Shown piece by piece: positions 26,492-35,224 of a stretch of 55,349 nucleotides of DNA. Origin of the DNA: Planctomycetota bacterium (lineage in GTDB: Bacteria; Planctomycetota; B15-G4); the NCBI GenBank assembly GCA_029259725.1, contig JAJDER010000043.1:1-55349 (forward strand), written 5' to 3'. Position numbers and translations under genes: made by a program. How positions within the stretch are numbered: position 1 is the first letter of the stretch; each line of letters starts with the position of its first letter. The notes beneath the pieces are model-generated. The model ran no database searches. It saw only the letters and a program-made list of their open reading frames with translations, and was not told the DNA's origin.

Positions 26492-29400
26492 GTCGTCGTC
26501 TGATTGCGCTGCTGGTGCTGCTGCTCCCCCTGGCTGCAGGTGCCGCAAACTTCACCCAGACCCAGTCCGGAGACTGGGAGGATCCGGCCACCTGGGGAGG
26601 TAGCGGCTTCCCCGACGAGAGCGACACCGCGACCCTCGGCAACTCGATGAGCGTCACCCTGAATGGCGGCCTGGACTTCCTCGCGACGAATCTCACCTGG
26701 GGGCAGAACTCCGGACTCACCTGCACCGAGGGCGCCTCGCTCACGATCCTGGACTGGACCCCAGCTCTGGGCGGCGGGGAGGCCGGCTGGTTCGTTTCAG
26801 AGCTCAACGGCGACGACGACGACGATGGCACGACCTCATCCTACGCCGAACCCACGACCACCGGGCCGAAGCAGACCTGGGCCGACGGGATCGGACTGGG
26901 CAATGTGAACGACCAGGTCCTCTTCCAGAAGGGCGGCCACTACCCCCCGGGGGCGACCTTTGACGGCGAGGGCAAGATCCTAGGCAGCTACGGCGTCGGC
27001 TCCGTGGGCTACGGACCGCGCCCGGTCTTCAATCTGGGCGGCACCGACACTCTGACGCAGATCGGCGCCGCCGGCGCCACCCAGTACCACGCCCGCTATA
27101 CGTGCGGTTCGACGCTCAAGGTCACGCCGGTGATGGACCGGGACACCGCCGTCGCCCCCGCGGGCATCCTGTTCCAGTTCGCCATCGACCACCCGGACCT
27201 CACGCTCTACGAGCCGCGCGAGTGGCGCGCGAATCCCGGCGACACGCCGGAGCATGTGCCCGGCGGCGAGGTCTGGCTCCTGGCGCGCACCACGTGCGAC
27301 TTCGGCGACCCCGGATCTGGCAACTGGGAGACGGGCGCCTTTGCTGGGACCCCGACGCCGAGCCCGAAGAATCTCATGCGCAAGCCGAACACGCAGGCGC
27401 ATGTCTACGAGAACCCAGGCCTGTACATCGCGATCTGCGAGACGCGCTACGGGGGACAGTCGGTCACGAACGTGATCCCGATCGCGATCACCAGCCCGGA
27501 GGCCGCGTGGCCCGGCGTCAAGACGTGGTGCTTCGCGCGCGACGGCCTGGACTGGTCGGGATGCCCGCTCGATAGCGACCTCGACGGCACGCCATGCGAG
27601 GCAGTGGACGATGCGGCTGTCGCCGGCCAGTGCGTGGTGACGGACGACTTCGACGTCGCGCTCAAGGCGGCCAACTGCAACATCGAGGTCGATACGCCGA
27701 ACCGCTGCCTGTTCCGCCGCGGTGACACCTTCGAGTCGAGCACCGCTGTCGACATCGATGACAACCTGGGACCGACCCTGGTGAGCTACTTCGGCGACCC
27801 CGCGGCAGCGGATCCTCTGGTGCAGTCGATCGGCAGTGCGCACGCGATTTTCGAGCTGGCCGGGACCGACCAGTTCACCATCTGGGGCGTGGACCTCACC
27901 GGGACCGACACCGGGACGAACGTGCCGGCAATCACGGGCCACACGGGCGGCTCGCCAACGACGGAGTGCCAGGCGCTCGGGCTGCGCACGCAAAACACTC
28001 TGTTCGGGAAGGTGGACATCCGAGACTTCGACATCGGCTACACCTTCGAGGTCAGTACCGCGACGCCGCCTCAGTACCGGGCCGAGTGCGGCCACGAGAA
28101 CCTGGGCTGGTACGACGGGACCGTACTTGAAGCTCCCGGGTTGGGCGGAAAGGACGTCTTCGCCGCAGCCTCGAGCGGCTACTTCCTGGGCATGCGCATC
28201 GGCAACCGCGGCAGCGACGACGCAGGCCACGAGCACAATATGCGGATGAAGTACGCACAGAACTTCGTCATCTCCGAGTGTGAACTGGGCCAGACGCGCG
28301 CCACCTACGCGAACGAGGGATGCGGACCGAACCGACACGTCCTGACCATCCGCAACGGCCTGGCGGCGCAGATCTTCTCGAATGCCGGATACACGGAGGA
28401 TGAGCTCGCCAAGGAGTACACGCAGCGGGTCGTGCTGATGAACAGCATCCTGGGCGTGTGCGACGGAAACGGGACGTCGATCGACTTCGGACCGACCGAC
28501 GACACGTCGCCGATCGAGCTTCACCACAGCTATCTCGTCTCCGGGAACCTGTTCACGGGCCAGTTCTCCAGTTCCGGAGCTAGCCACCATCTGCTACGCG
28601 CGGGCGGTCTCGACTTCCTCATCGAGAACAACGGCGTGGACCTTGAGTGCGGCAGCTCCGGAACATGCCGCGGGATCAACGTATGGAACCGCGAGGGCGG
28701 CTCTTCGGTCACGGAGACGCAGCGCGCGCGCGTGTTCAATAACACGTGCTGGGACTCGACGACCGGAGAAGAGGCGACGTGCATCCGGGTTCAGAGCAGC
28801 GATCACTACGACACGATGGTCGGGAACAACCTGCTGTTCACAGAAGAGTCGGGATCCACACTCCTCAACGATGCGGGCACGAACACGATCGAGTGCAACG
28901 GCGGCGGATCTGGCTGCAACGTCCAGGTCAGTTCGAGCCCATTCATCGGGTCCCTGAGCAACCCGCCTACGATCCCCGAGATGCGGCTCTCGGGCGCGTA
29001 CGTCGACGCCAACGACACCGGAGCCGAAGGCGTATCAGACAACGGCGTAATCCCGACAGGGCGCCCAGCGCCGGGCATCGACGCCTTCGGCAACTGCCGC
29101 CAGGCGAGCGCCTACTGGGAGGGCCTGCACGAACCGGGAGGCGTGCTCTGTGATCTCCAGCGCGAGCCCAAGACGAACACCATCAACAGCCAGGCCAGCG
29201 TCGGAGTCAATGTCCAGCGCAACGAGGAGTGGCAGTCTGCCATGCCATGGACCAACGCCATGAAGCTGGCGAAGCGCTGGCAGCGCGACTCGTCGGGTGC
29301 CGTCTGCGGAGATGCGTCTGCGGGCGACTACGTCGGTGCGCACGACGACCTGGGCTACCCGATCGGCGGCCTCGGCGGCGATTTCTGCATCTTCACGGAG

Positions 29401-31257
29401 ATCTACAACGACACCCACGCGGCCCAGAAGTGGGAGACCGGCCAGTGGGATCTGCGGTTCGACGGGGACGCGACGCCCGCCCTCAGTGGAGCGGCCAGCA
29501 ATCTGAGCGGTTCCTGCAGCGGCGGCGTCTGCAGCTACACCTTCGACGTGGACACCACGACCGGAGGTATACGGGTCGGGTTCACGGCGATCACCAGCCT
29601 GTCCAACCTGCGCGTCTATCCACCGGGCGGCATCTGCGCGAGCAGTTCCATCGCGCCCTATGGCGGATTCGATCCCTTCTCCTACTGCAACACGGGCGGG
29701 CTCAGCGCGCTGGAGTACGACGCCTGCTCTGGCGAGTTCGCGCAGTGCGTGACACTGGAGGACGCTGCCGAGAACGCTGGGCTCCTGTTCCATCCGCTGT
29801 GGATGAAGCGTATGCAACCATACCGCGGCGTTCGCACGATGGACTGGCGCACGAACAGCATTGCGGACGTGACGACGCCGACCACGCAGGCAATCCGACA
29901 CGCCCGGGACTGGTCGCCGTTCGGATTCTACTCCTGGAACTACCGGGCGCGCCCGCTGATGCCTTACGGAAAGACGAACAGCGGCACCGTTCCACCCGAG
30001 GTGCACTTCCAGATGTGCGACATGATCGGAAGCGAGTGCTGGTTCGTCGTGCCGCACTTCGCGACCGACGCCGAGATCACGCGGTTGGGAGAGCTCTGCC
30101 GAGATCTGACGGACCTGGAGTGCTACTTCGAGCTGTCCAACGAGACCTGGAACAACTTCGAGCAGGCCACCGACATCGACAACCTGGTGGCGACGCTCTA
30201 CGGCGACTGCCCAGCGGACGGGCTGGGGTCCTGCCGCTCGGCCTGGGTCGGGAACCGGACCGGGGAGATGTGCACGCTTCTGGAGGCGGCCTTCGGCGAG
30301 ACGGGGGAAGAGGGCCGAATGACCTGCGTCCTCGGGACGCAGATGAGCAGCCCGGGCGTGACCGAGGACCGGCTCCTGTGTGACTGCAATGACCCCTCGC
30401 CGGGCAACGGCTGCGGCACGGGCGCGCCCACCTGCGACTTCACGCACCTCGACATGCTGGCCGGCGCCATGTACTTCGGCACCGACGGCGGGGATACAAT
30501 CGCCGGCGACTGCGATCAGGTGAGTCCGGCCACCACCGATGGCCTATGCAGCACGGGTGGCGCCAACTCGATGGCCGACGACATCGCGAACCGGATCACC
30601 GGGGGAAGCGACTGGATCACGGCTCAGTCTGACAGGCTCAGCAGCCTTGGGTTCGGATCCGTGATGATCGGCGCCTACGAGGGCGGCACCGGATACTCAG
30701 ACGCGGTGAGCCCCTCCGGCTACCCCGGCCTCTGTCTGGCAGTGCAAGAAGACACCTGCCTCACCACGCAGTACACGCAGGCCCTGGCGGGGTGGCGCGC
30801 GCACTTCGACGCTCCGGATTCAGAGGACATCGGACCGTTCTTCACGTTCAACGCGCACAGCGTCTACAACGCATCCACGCGCTCCCGCGCCTCCCCGTTC
30901 GGCAACCGCGGAAACTGGCTCGGCCCCCCCAGCGCCTGGCCGAAGGAGAACGCCATCGTCACGTGGGGCGGTGGAAACTGCTGGTGGACGGACTGCGCGC
31001 TCCGTGCGAGCGAGCCCAGCACGTCGCCCGGCGGCGGTGGTGGCGGTATGGGCGGCGGCGGCGGCGGTTCCGCGAGTAGGTGCGAGGGCGACGTGAACGG
31101 GGACGGCCGGGTGAGCGTCCGTGATGTCCTGGACGTGAACCAGACCATCTTCGACCTCGAGCGTCACGACATCACCCGGGACGGGGAGGTCGACATTGCC
31201 GACGTCCTCGCCGTTGCCGGAGCGATGTTCTCACCTGAGGCGGCGTGTGGACTCTGA
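26488..31257 (+). CDS. Exported multidomain protein: G8-like, PKD-like, beta-helix, GH-like, dockerin
   Basis: A 1589-aa protein that starts by ATGA overlap. Residues 1-19 are a signal peptide (LIALLVLLLPLAAGA). GDWEDPATWGGSGFPDESDT (about 29-48) resembles G8-type adhesin starts. A PKD-like segment follows (CDFGDPGSGNW about 271, ending HVYENPGLYIAIC about 315). Residues 500-1000 are beta-helix-like. From about 1100 a glycoside-hydrolase-like region has CYFELSNETWNNF (candidate acid Glu1219) and IGAYEGG (candidate nucleophile Glu1398), as in GH clan A proteins with SNE-W and YEGG motifs. A Gly-rich linker (about 1515-1527) leads to a type I dockerin with two calcium loops, DVNGDGRVSVRD and DITRDGEVDIAD. 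The frame is open upstream, but the signal peptide and overlap fix the start. Confidence 0.85.
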   Translation: MSRRLIALLVLLLPLAAGAANFTQTQSGDWEDPATWGGSGFPDESDTATLGNSMSVTLNGGLDFLATNLTWGQNSGLTCTEGASLTILDWTPALGGGEAGWFVSELNGDDDDDGTTSSYAEPTTTGPKQTWADGIGLGNVNDQVLFQKGGHYPPGATFDGEGKILGSYGVGSVGYGPRPVFNLGGTDTLTQIGAAGATQYHARYTCGSTLKVTPVMDRDTAVAPAGILFQFAIDHPDLTLYEPREWRANPGDTPEHVPGGEVWLLARTTCDFGDPGSGNWETGAFAGTPTPSPKNLMRKPNTQAHVYENPGLYIAICETRYGGQSVTNVIPIAITSPEAAWPGVKTWCFARDGLDWSGCPLDSDLDGTPCEAVDDAAVAGQCVVTDDFDVALKAANCNIEVDTPNRCLFRRGDTFESSTAVDIDDNLGPTLVSYFGDPAAADPLVQSIGSAHAIFELAGTDQFTIWGVDLTGTDTGTNVPAITGHTGGSPTTECQALGLRTQNTLFGKVDIRDFDIGYTFEVSTATPPQYRAECGHENLGWYDGTVLEAPGLGGKDVFAAASSGYFLGMRIGNRGSDDAGHEHNMRMKYAQNFVISECELGQTRATYANEGCGPNRHVLTIRNGLAAQIFSNAGYTEDELAKEYTQRVVLMNSILGVCDGNGTSIDFGPTDDTSPIELHHSYLVSGNLFTGQFSSSGASHHLLRAGGLDFLIENNGVDLECGSSGTCRGINVWNREGGSSVTETQRARVFNNTCWDSTTGEEATCIRVQSSDHYDTMVGNNLLFTEESGSTLLNDAGTNTIECNGGGSGCNVQVSSSPFIGSLSNPPTIPEMRLSGAYVDANDTGAEGVSDNGVIPTGRPAPGIDAFGNCRQASAYWEGLHEPGGVLCDLQREPKTNTINSQASVGVNVQRNEEWQSAMPWTNAMKLAKRWQRDSSGAVCGDASAGDYVGAHDDLGYPIGGLGGDFCIFTEIYNDTHAAQKWETGQWDLRFDGDATPALSGAASNLSGSCSGGVCSYTFDVDTTTGGIRVGFTAITSLSNLRVYPPGGICASSSIAPYGGFDPFSYCNTGGLSALEYDACSGEFAQCVTLEDAAENAGLLFHPLWMKRMQPYRGVRTMDWRTNSIADVTTPTTQAIRHARDWSPFGFYSWNYRARPLMPYGKTNSGTVPPEVHFQMCDMIGSECWFVVPHFATDAEITRLGELCRDLTDLECYFELSNETWNNFEQATDIDNLVATLYGDCPADGLGSCRSAWVGNRTGEMCTLLEAAFGETGEEGRMTCVLGTQMSSPGVTEDRLLCDCNDPSPGNGCGTGAPTCDFTHLDMLAGAMYFGTDGGDTIAGDCDQVSPATTDGLCSTGGANSMADDIANRITGGSDWITAQSDRLSSLGFGSVMIGAYEGGTGYSDAVSPSGYPGLCLAVQEDTCLTTQYTQALAGWRAHFDAPDSEDIGPFFTFNAHSVYNASTRSRASPFGNRGNWLGPPSAWPKENAIVTWGGGNCWWTDCALRASEPSTSPGGGGGGMGGGGGGSASRCEGDVNGDGRVSVRDVLDVNQTIFDLERHDITRDGEVDIADVLAVAGAMFSPEAACGL

Positions 31258-31272
31258 GCAGTAGGAGCGGGA

Positions 31273-31665
31273 ATGCCACCTGGATCGCAGTCGACAGAGG
31301 AACGGATCGCGACGCTCGAGGAAGCCCACCAGCAGATCTCTCAGGATCTGCACGGGCTCACCAACGAGTTCCGTCTGTTCGCAGGCGAGATCCGCTCGGC
31401 ACTGCGAGAGATCGGGAAGCCGCAGTGGAGCACGATCATTGCGGGCATGGGCCTGTTCGTCACGATCGGGATCCTGGCCTTCGCTCCGATGTACGCCAGC
31501 TCTCAGCGCCTGGAAAACGAGATCACCTATCACCGTAGGTCAGAGGGCCATCCGGCGACGCACGAGCGCGTGCGTCTTCAGCGTCAGGAGATCGACCGCC
31601 TCCGCGATCGTCTAGACCGCTGGAGCGATGCGATGGTGCAGCGCCAGATGGAGCGGGAACCGTGA
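31273..31665 (+). CDS. Membrane protein with flanking coiled coils, lysis region
   Basis: A 130-aa protein. A coiled-coil N-terminus (TEERIATLEEAHQQISQDLH) is followed by one membrane helix (TIIAGMGLFVTIGILAFAPM, about 55-75) and a second charged coiled coil rich in Arg and Glu. It opens the lysis cassette. It may be an accessory holin or spanin-like protein, but the internal helix does not fit a classical i-spanin. Function is unknown. Confidence 0.65.
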   Translation: MPPGSQSTEERIATLEEAHQQISQDLHGLTNEFRLFAGEIRSALREIGKPQWSTIIAGMGLFVTIGILAFAPMYASSQRLENEITYHRRSEGHPATHERVRLQRQEIDRLRDRLDRWSDAMVQRQMEREP

Positions 31666-31946
31666 CCGCCGGGCGTCGCTCGGTTCCCGCGCTGCTCGGC
31701 GTTCTGTCGATCGTGATCGCCAACCGGCTCTGGGCGGCGTTGGACTGGGGCACCGTGCTCCAGCCCAACGAGGCTGCGCTGGTCACGGCCGGCATATCTG
31801 CTTCGGTGATCGCGGTAGGGATGACGGTGGTCGACCTGGTAGCGGTGACGCTGCAGTGGATGGACGCCCGACTTGATCCGGAAGAGGACGTGGACTGGTC
31901 GAGGCTCTGCTTGCTCTGGGTCAGGACGATCCGGGGCCGGTTGTAG
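31662..31946 (+). CDS. Small membrane protein, lysis region
   Basis: A 94-aa protein from GTG 31662 overlapping the previous gene (GTGA). It has two hydrophobic segments (VPALLGVLSIVIANRLWAAL, then ALVTAGISASVIAVGMTVVD) and a basic C-terminus. It could be a holin component or antiholin. The call rests only on membrane topology and location. Confidence 0.6.
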   Translation: MTAGRRSVPALLGVLSIVIANRLWAALDWGTVLQPNEAALVTAGISASVIAVGMTVVDLVAVTLQWMDARLDPEEDVDWSRLCLLWVRTIRGRL

Positions 31947-31955
31947 GAGAAGGCG

Positions 31956-32195
31956 ATGGACGGAACGAAGTGGATCCTGCTGTCCCGGGGTGTCCTGGGC
32001 CCGCTCCTCTCGCTGGTCGGCCTGTGGCTGGCGTCGCAGGGGATCGAGTTCGGCGCCGAGGACCAGGCGGCGATCGTCGACAAGGCCGACGTAGTGGTCG
32101 GAGCCATGACCTCGATCGTGGGGACGATAGTGGGCCTGTGGGGCCGGGTGAGCGCGAAGAAGACGCTGACCCTGATGCCGGGCGGCGGGTCGTGA
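31956..32195 (+). CDS. Holin candidate
   Basis: A 79-aa protein with two membrane segments (GVLGPLLSLVGLWLASQG and VVGAMTSIVGTIVGLWGRV) separated by a short acidic loop (EFGAEDQAAIVDKAD), ending in a basic tail. Size and topology match small class II phage holins of the Pam3-gp28 type, which form the lesions that release endolysin. A GGAG motif precedes ATG 31956. Confidence 0.72.
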   Translation: MDGTKWILLSRGVLGPLLSLVGLWLASQGIEFGAEDQAAIVDKADVVVGAMTSIVGTIVGLWGRVSAKKTLTLMPGGGS

Positions 32196-32458
32196 AGCTC
32201 GCACTTCTGGCCGTCGCTCTGGCCCTTCCAGCCTGCGCGGCGGGGATCCAGACCGAGGGCTTCCAGGCGGGCATCGCGCTCGGCCAGGCCCAGGTCGGAG
32301 ACTGCGAGCTCGACGAGGTCCTCGAGCCCGGGGAGTCCGGGGACTCGATCGCGGCTGAGCGCGGGAGCCCCAGCGGCTTCTGCATCGGGGGCGGCCGGGC
32401 TTCCCGGTCCCTGTTCGACTCCGTGCTCGGGATCTTCGGGCTGGCGCGCGCGCCGTGA
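32192..32458 (+). CDS. Small lipoprotein, o-spanin candidate
   Basis: An 88-aa protein from GTG 32192 inside the holin stop (GTGA). KLALLAVALALPAC is a lipoprotein signal with Cys in an L-P-A-C lipobox. The mature part is only about 73 residues with two more Cys. Outer-membrane lipoproteins in lysis cassettes usually act as o-spanins that help fuse the membranes. It lacks the Pro richness of Rz1, so the role is tentative. Confidence 0.6.
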   Translation: MKLALLAVALALPACAAGIQTEGFQAGIALGQAQVGDCELDEVLEPGESGDSIAAERGSPSGFCIGGGRASRSLFDSVLGIFGLARAP

Positions 32459-32901
32459 GCCGCGTGAGCGTGCGCCGGGTGCACCCGCACCCGACGCTCG
32501 ACCAGTGGAAGCTCGCGCTCGACATGGGCTTCTGCACCGATGGAGTCACGCTGGCGCCGGACCGGATCCTCGGGGTTCGAGTCGGCCGTCCCGGGACGCC
32601 TTCTGAGCTCGACTACCGCGACACGTTCTACCCGGCCACGCTGCACGATCTCCGCTGGTGGCAGGTACAGCCGGGGACCCTCGAGGAGTTCCAGCGAGCG
32701 GGCTTCCTGGACGACGTCGCGGCGGATGACGAGTGGTATCGGTCCTCCAACGAGGAGTTCCGGGAGAACCTCCACGTCGCGCTGATCAACAGCTGGGTGC
32801 AATGGTTCGCGCCGGCGCGTCGGGTCGCCCTCGCCCAGGCCGAGCTCTACTACCGGGCCGTCAGCGTGTTCGGGCCGTTCTACCGGGGGCTGGCCCGGTG
32901 A
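32455..32901 (+). CDS. DUF1353-like phage protein
   Basis: A 148-aa protein from GTG 32455 overlapping the lipoprotein stop. FYPATLHDLRWW, the F-RENLHVALINSW stretch and ELYYRAVSVFGPFYRG resemble the DUF1353 family common near phage lysis genes. That family has a conserved LHD and a C-terminal aromatic helix. Its function is unknown, and the similarity is by eye. Confidence 0.55.
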   Translation: MSRVSVRRVHPHPTLDQWKLALDMGFCTDGVTLAPDRILGVRVGRPGTPSELDYRDTFYPATLHDLRWWQVQPGTLEEFQRAGFLDDVAADDEWYRSSNEEFRENLHVALINSWVQWFAPARRVALAQAELYYRAVSVFGPFYRGLAR

Positions 32902-33413
32902 TCGCCTGGCTGCTGGCCCCGCTGATCCTGCTGGCCGCGCCCTTCGATCGCGACCTCTACCCGCACTGGATCGACGCCGACGGCGACTGCATGAACTCGC
33001 GCCACGAGGTGCTCGAGCGGGACTCCCTGACTCCGGTGGTGCGCGACTCCCGGGGTTGCCAGGTTCGCGAGGGACTGTGGCTTGGCCCGTACTCGGGCGA
33101 GGTGTATACGGCCGCCGCCGAGCTCGACGTCGACCACGTGATCCCGCTCGCCTGGGCGCACGCGCACGGAGCCGATGCCTGGGAGGCGGAGACCCGCCGC
33201 CGCTTCGCGAACGACCCCCGGAACCTCCTGGCGGCTGGAGCACGGTGGAACCGGCAGAAGGGGGCCAAGGGCCCCGCTGATTGGCGCCCGCCGGCGTCCT
33301 GGGCCTGGTGCGCCTACGCCAGCCGCTTCGAGGCCCTGGCGCGCACCTACGGCCTCGAGCTCCCGGAGGCCGACCAGGTCGCCATCACCCTGATGCGCGA
33401 GACCTGCCAGTGA
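32898..33413 (+). CDS. Exported HNH nuclease, GmrSD-C/DUF1524-like
   Basis: A 171-aa protein from GTG 32898. Residues 1-14 (MIAWLLAPLILLAA) form a short signal peptide. The mature part carries ELDVDHVIPLAWAHAHGADA (His80 in the DVDH motif), RRFANDPRNLLAA and RWNRQKGAKGPADWRPP. This is the motif order of secreted HNH nucleases of the GmrSD C-terminal type. Four Cys may form disulfides. It would cut DNA in the periplasm or outside the cell. The lysis location may mean clearing of released DNA or blocking superinfecting DNA (inference). Confidence 0.8.
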   Translation: MIAWLLAPLILLAAPFDRDLYPHWIDADGDCMNSRHEVLERDSLTPVVRDSRGCQVREGLWLGPYSGEVYTAAAELDVDHVIPLAWAHAHGADAWEAETRRRFANDPRNLLAAGARWNRQKGAKGPADWRPPASWAWCAYASRFEALARTYGLELPEADQVAITLMRETCQ

Positions 33414-33619
33414 CCCGGCATCCCCTGGATGGGCTACGCGCCTCCCAGGGATCCTCCGGCAATGTGGGCAAGCTCGAGGGTCCGGCCCGGGTCGTGAAGT
33501 GCGTCGTGTGCCAGGCACCCATCACGGACCCGCCTCCCACGCCGCGGCGCGCGAGCGGTCCCCAGAGCGAGACCTGCAGCTTCCGCTGCGCCCTGACGCT
33601 CATGGAGGGCGAGGAATAG
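33410..33619 (+). CDS. Small Zn-ribbon-like protein
   Basis: A 69-aa protein from GTG 33410 overlapping the nuclease stop (GTGA). VVKCVVCQAPIT and ETCSFRC give a CxxC...CxxxC arrangement that could bind zinc. The rest is Pro/Ser-rich. No family is recognised. Confidence 0.5.
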   Translation: MTRHPLDGLRASQGSSGNVGKLEGPARVVKCVVCQAPITDPPPTPRRASGPQSETCSFRCALTLMEGEE

Positions 33620-34042
33620 ATGGCCAAGCTCGAGCGCATCGACCTGATCGTGGTCCACCACAGCGCCTCGCCGCTGACAACCACAGCTGCCGAGATCCGG
33701 GAGTGGCACCTGGCTAAGGGCTGGGACGACATCGGCTATCACGCCGTCTGCGAGGCTGACGGAAAGATCGTCGAAGGGCGCGACCTCCAGGACTTCCTGA
33801 TGGGCGCTCAGGCACAGGGAGTGAACCAGCGCTCGGCCGGCCTGTGCATCGTTGGCGACCTCAGGAAGCCGTCGAGCTCCTGGACCGGCGCTCAGATCGT
33901 CTCGTCGCGCGAATGGATCCGAGCCGGGCTCCTGTTCCTGGGCATGACTCCCGACCGCGTCAAGGGCCATCGAGACGCCGGGACCACGCGGACGGAATGC
34001 CCTGGGATGAGCACACCCGCGCTGCGGCAGCTCCTGCTGTAG
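33620..34042 (+). CDS. Endolysin, N-acetylmuramoyl-L-alanine amidase (amidase_2)
   Basis: A 140-aa single-domain amidase that would cleave the glycan-peptide bond of peptidoglycan. Zinc ligands are His13/14 in IVVHHSAS, His117 in KGHRD and Cys127 in TECPG. EIREWHLAKGWDDIGYHAVC is the conserved WH...GW-DIGYH block of T7-lysozyme-like amidases. There is no signal peptide, so export depends on the holin. It starts one base after the preceding stop and is the last rightward late gene. The 65-base gap to the convergent gene at 34108 shows no clear terminator. Confidence 0.95.
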   Translation: MAKLERIDLIVVHHSASPLTTTAAEIREWHLAKGWDDIGYHAVCEADGKIVEGRDLQDFLMGAQAQGVNQRSAGLCIVGDLRKPSSSWTGAQIVSSREWIRAGLLFLGMTPDRVKGHRDAGTTRTECPGMSTPALRQLLL

Positions 34043-34107
34043 CGCCCCCAGTTGAGCTCGGCTCGCGGGAGATCAGAGCCCCCTGCTAGGAGAGGTGCGT
34101 CCGCGGC

Positions 34108-34725
34108 TCAGGCCAGGGGATCGGTGGGGGTGGCGGACTTCATGGCGTCGGCCACCGCGGCGTTCAATTCCGACATCGCCTCGTCGGAGCCGGTCGCAAG
34201 ATCGGGGTGGCAGATGCGCGCACGCGCGCGAAACGCCGCCTTGATCGCATGCGCGTCCTTCGTCGGCTCGATCCCGAGCACCTGCCAGCACGTCCGCTGC
34301 CCGGCGTGCTCCGGCAGCGCGGTGAAGCCCGCGAACGCCTGCTCCAGCGTCCCCACGCCCCACCGCTCCTGCCCGCGCAGCGCGTCAATGTGCTTGGTGA
34401 TCGCGCGGATGTTGTGCTCAACCCGATCCCAGCGGTCGCACGCGAGCACGCGCTCCTCGCCCTTGAGCTTGAAGTAGACCGCCACGCCCGGGTCCTCGGG
34501 CCGGCGCTGGTTGCTGTAGGGCAGACCGTCCTGCCGCAGCCGCAGGTTGGTCGAGAGGATGATGTCGCGCTCCCGGACCCGCATGCGGCCCAGTTCGTCG
34601 TACAGCGAGCGGGTCTCGGAGTAGACCGTGCAGTCCCCGAAGCGGGCGCGCTCTGGCCGTCTCGTCCGCGTCCAGCCGGCGGGCCACGAGAGGGGGTGGG
34701 CGGTCACCATGTCGCGGTCTGGCAT
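34108..34725 (-). CDS. J-domain protein
   Basis: A 205-aa protein whose C-terminus is a DnaJ-type J-domain: TCWQVLGIEPTKDAHAIKAA (from residue 145), a basic helix and the diagnostic HPD at 173-175, then SDEAMSELNAAVADAM. The N-terminal part contains RPEDPGVAVYFKLKGEE and CDRWDRVEHNIRAITKHIDA, a block often found with such J-domains in phages and bacteria. It would stimulate host DnaK on a specific target. GGAGGAG precedes ATG 34725, which overlaps the upstream stop (TAATG). It is the last gene of the leftward operon. Confidence 0.85.
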   Translation of the reverse strand: MPDRDMVTAHPLSWPAGWTRTRRPERARFGDCTVYSETRSLYDELGRMRVRERDIILSTNLRLRQDGLPYSNQRRPEDPGVAVYFKLKGEERVLACDRWDRVEHNIRAITKHIDALRGQERWGVGTLEQAFAGFTALPEHAGQRTCWQVLGIEPTKDAHAIKAAFRARARICHPDLATGSDEAMSELNAAVADAMKSATPTDPLA

Positions 34726-34961
34726 TAGGGCTCCTCCTCCACCGTCGGCACGTCGCCAACTTCCGTGCATCGCCACCCCGGGATCGGCTCCAGCACGTAG
34801 CGGTAGTGCGGGACGGGCTTGGGGGCGCCGATGTGCCGACACACGTTGTCGCACTCGATGTAGGACCCCTCCCCTAGCGGCACCTCGCGGCAGCGTCGTG
34901 TCCGGTCCAGACACTCCCCCGGCTCCATCATAATCGCCAGGCACAGGTAGACGGGGGTCAT
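34725..34961 (-). CDS. Small Cys-rich protein, possibly exported
   Basis: A 78-aa protein with six Cys and a hydrophobic start (MTPVYLCLAIMM). It starts at ATG 34961 in the stop of the upstream gene (ATGA). Cys spacing (CREVPLGEGSYIECDNVCRH) suggests disulfides rather than a zinc finger. It belongs to the block of exported-looking proteins. No family is recognised. Confidence 0.6.
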   Translation of the reverse strand: MTPVYLCLAIMMEPGECLDRTRRCREVPLGEGSYIECDNVCRHIGAPKPVPHYRYVLEPIPGWRCTEVGDVPTVEEEP

Positions 34962-35224
34962 GGCGCATCCGCGGAAGGCCGCAGCGCCGTGTCCCGGATC
35001 TTCCAGGTGTGGCACTCGCTCAGGTCAGCACGGCAGACGGTGATGGAGCCGGGATCGGGATCGTCGATGCTCACCAGCAGCAGCGCATCGTCTGCCGGTC
35101 CCTCGATGATGCTGATGCTCTGCTCCTGTTCGTCCGGGATCGGGACTGCGTATGCATGGCGAACGGGCAACGCGAGCGACGCTCCGATCACCAGTCCGCC
35201 GAGCATGAATGGCCGACCGCTCAT
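34958..35224 (-). CDS. Small exported protein
   Basis: An 88-aa protein with an N-terminal signal peptide (PFMLGGLVIGASLALPVRHA, cleavage near AYA-VP). The mature part is acidic, includes DDALLLVSIDDPDPGSITVC and has two Cys. Start ATG 35224 overlaps the upstream stop (ATGA). Function is unknown. Confidence 0.65.
   Translation of the reverse strand: MSGRPFMLGGLVIGASLALPVRHAYAVPIPDEQEQSISIIEGPADDALLLVSIDDPDPGSITVCRADLSECHTWKIRDTALRPSADAP

Noticed and set aside
19641..31257. Diversity-generating retroelement acting on the fibre region
   Set aside because: No reverse transcriptase gene and no template/variable repeat pair were seen.
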